A DNA stretch of 6,396 bases, taken from positions 1-6,396 of the forward strand of contig NZ_CALHIQ010000063.1 of NCBI RefSeq assembly GCF_938030725.1. Direction: 5' to 3'. The notes below the pieces were generated by a model, which saw nothing but the letters and a program-made list of their open reading frames with translations, was not told the origin of the DNA and ran no database searches. This document shows positions 5,524-6,396 of the stretch, in pieces; the stretch's first letter is position 1; each line of letters starts with the position of its first letter. The position numbers and the translations under genes were made by a program. The DNA comes from an uncultured Fretibacterium sp. Lineage in GTDB: Bacteria; Synergistota; Synergistia; Synergistales; Aminobacteriaceae.

Positions 5524-5892
5524 TCACTTGCAGCGGGAGGTACACTCCCCCTGCTTTTCCAGGTAGGCCATCCCCCAGTTACACAGCCCCTCCAGGGCTG
5601 GCATAAGGCTTTTCCCGTCCTCCCTCAGGTGATAGGTTACAGAGGGCGGCACGCTTCCAAGGGAATGGCGGAAGATCAAGCCTTTTTCCTCCAGCTCGCG
5701 AAGGCACTTCGTCAGCATGGTGTTGGTCACCCCATGGACGCGGCGCTTCAGCTCGTTGTAATGCAGGCCGTCCTCCTCGTTCAGACACCAGAGGATCGGC
5801 AGCTTCCACTTGGAGCCGATCAGCTCCATCACGTAGAGCAGCGGACAGCGCGCGACGTAGCCCCCGGTTTTTGAATCCTTCGACCCCTTCAT
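5524..5892 (-). CDS. HxlR-family winged-helix transcriptional regulator
   Basis: The 122-aa protein has the typical HxlR length and layout: an N-terminal Cys-Pro (C16-P17) before a helix, IGSKWKLPILWCL (25-37), HYNELKRRVHGVTNTMLTKCL (44-64) as the DNA-recognition region, ELEEKGLIFR (66-75), the wing PPSVTYHLREDGK (82-94) and a C-terminal LEGLCNWG helix. These proteins act as dimers. In several (YodB, HypR, QorR) the conserved N-terminal Cys senses quinones, disulfide stress or other oxidants, so redox sensing through C16 is plausible. Two extra Cys lie near the end (C117, C121). I chose ATG at 5892-5890, where family similarity begins; the longer frame up to 6027 would run through the promoter. 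A GGTGG lies 4 nt upstream of the start. It is convergent with ftcD and divergent from the flavoprotein gene at 6140, which is the likely regulatory target. Confidence 0.92.
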   Translation of the reverse strand: MKGSKDSKTGGYVARCPLLYVMELIGSKWKLPILWCLNEEDGLHYNELKRRVHGVTNTMLTKCLRELEEKGLIFRHSLGSVPPSVTYHLREDGKSLMPALEGLCNWGMAYLEKQGECTSRCK

Positions 5893-5960
5893 GAGCCCAC
5901 CAATCCCTTCCCCAATTTTTAAGAAAGAAAAAACTGCGTACTTGCTCTCTTGTTCTTTTA

Positions 5961-5990
5961 ATAATACACTGAATTCACGAAAAACGTCAA
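5961..5990 (-). promoter_or_regulatory. Promoter of the HxlR regulator with palindrome in the spacer
   Basis: Read on the minus strand: -35 TTGACG (5990-5985), 18-nt spacer, -10 TATTAT (5966-5961), each a 5/6 match. Transcription would start near 5954, giving a ~60-nt leader. The perfect 8-bp palindrome TGAATTCA (5970-5977) lies between the two boxes and is a candidate operator for autoregulation by the HxlR protein (inference). Confidence 0.65.
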
Positions 5991-6068
5991 AGGGAAGCGC
6001 ACTCAGGCACGTGGCAGGCGGGCACATCAGTGGCTCGTCACGTCGTTCAAAAGGAGCGCTGCGGCGTT

Positions 6069-6095
6069 TTGCTCAAAGGACCTGAGAGATAGGAT
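6069..6095 (+). promoter_or_regulatory. Weak promoter candidate for the flavoprotein gene
   Basis: TTGCTC (6069-6074) and TAGGAT (6090-6095) are separated by only 15 nt, upstream of the start at 6140. Short spacing and a poor -35 make this tentative. Poor promoters of this type are common where a regulator controls access, but nothing here proves that. Confidence 0.25.
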
Positions 6096-6139
6096 AGGTT
6101 TTAAGGCCCTGAGGGGGCAGAAAATCGGGGGGTAAGGAA

Positions 6140-6396
6140 ATGAAAGCGTTGTTCGTCAACGGAAGTCCGCGCAAAAATTGGAACACCCACAAGATGCTGG
6201 AGAGCGCCATGGAGGGGGCGAGGGAGGCGGGGGCGGAAACTGAGCTGGTACACCTGTACGACGCTGCCTTTAAGGGCTGCGTCAGCTGCTTCGCCTGCAA
6301 GGTGAAGGGCAGCTGGACGAATGGCCTCTGCGCCTTTCGCGACCCGCTGACGCCGACCCTGGAGAAGGCGCGGGGGGCGGACATCATCGTCATCGG
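6140..6396 (+). CDS. Flavodoxin-fold NAD(P)H reductase / iron-sulfur-flavoprotein-like (3'-partial)
   Basis: The first 85 residues are in the window and the gene continues past the right edge. MKALFVNGSPRKNWNTHKML is the classic beta1-P-loop of flavodoxin-like FMN proteins (GSPRK...NT binds the FMN phosphate). A helix (SAMEGAREAGAETEL), the strand VHLYDAAFKGC, and the segment LTPTLEKARGADIIVI leading to strand 3 follow. Four cysteines in CVSCFACK...LC (C47, C50, C53, C63) form a CX2CX2CX9C pattern, close to the compact [4Fe-4S] motif of iron-sulfur flavoproteins, although the last gap is longer than the usual 4-7. It may carry a cluster or may simply belong to the related flavodoxin-family reductases, which share CxxC. 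The start ATG 6140 follows GGGGGGTAAGGA (6127-6138). Divergence from an HxlR regulator suggests a redox or quinone detoxification role (inference). Confidence 0.85.
   Translation, partial: MKALFVNGSPRKNWNTHKMLESAMEGAREAGAETELVHLYDAAFKGCVSCFACKVKGSWTNGLCAFRDPLTPTLEKARGADIIVI

Noticed and set aside
5893..6027. N-terminal 45-residue extension of the HxlR regulator
   Set aside because: HxlR similarity begins at the ATG at 5892, and the extension would cover the regulator's own promoter (5961-5990).

Overview
The window is GC-rich bacterial DNA that holds the right-hand end of an integrated prophage followed by host chromosome. The host looks like an amino-acid-fermenting diderm, and Synergistota is my best guess. 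That guess is an inference from the overall GC-rich character, a HutD/FtcD histidine-degradation pair and a Gram-negative-type GH108 endolysin; no single marker proves it.

Left part, prophage (about 1-3512). The window opens inside a large phage tail protein (reading frame open from the left edge, stop at 2008). It has two fibronectin-III-like modules and a C-terminal domain that resembles phage receptor-binding domains; the DNA encoding that domain is visibly less GC-rich. A lysis module follows: an endolysin with a GH108 muramidase domain and peptidoglycan-binding domain behind an unusual ~130-residue N-terminal extension (2072-3031), and an overlapping small coiled-coil plus transmembrane protein, holin/XhlA-like (3028-3363). 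A strong terminator with a UUCG loop (3366-3395) closes the phage late operon. Next come a 12-bp tandem repeat, an AT-rich stretch, and the 3' end of a tRNA-Gly-like sequence without the rest of the tRNA. This is the expected structure of a prophage attachment site at a tRNA gene.

Middle part, host (about 3513-5523). The terminator at 3544-3570 was probably the original tRNA terminator. A sigma-70-type promoter (3646-3673) with a ~100-nt leader then drives hutD (3780-4403) and glutamate formimidoyltransferase (ftcD, 4417-5331). The two genes are tightly coupled and act in histidine degradation. Terminator candidates lie at the ftcD stop codon and about 100 nt downstream.

Right part (5524-6396). 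An HxlR-family redox-type regulator on the minus strand is divergent from a flavodoxin-fold/iron-sulfur-flavoprotein-like gene that runs off the right edge. Its own promoter (5961-5990) contains an 8-bp palindrome. The arrangement suggests a small redox or electrophile-response pair.

I saw no CRISPR array, insertion sequence, complete tRNA or rRNA gene. I found no clearly new defence or mobile system. The most informative novelty is the prophage boundary itself, together with the tail-protein C-terminus and the endolysin fusion.
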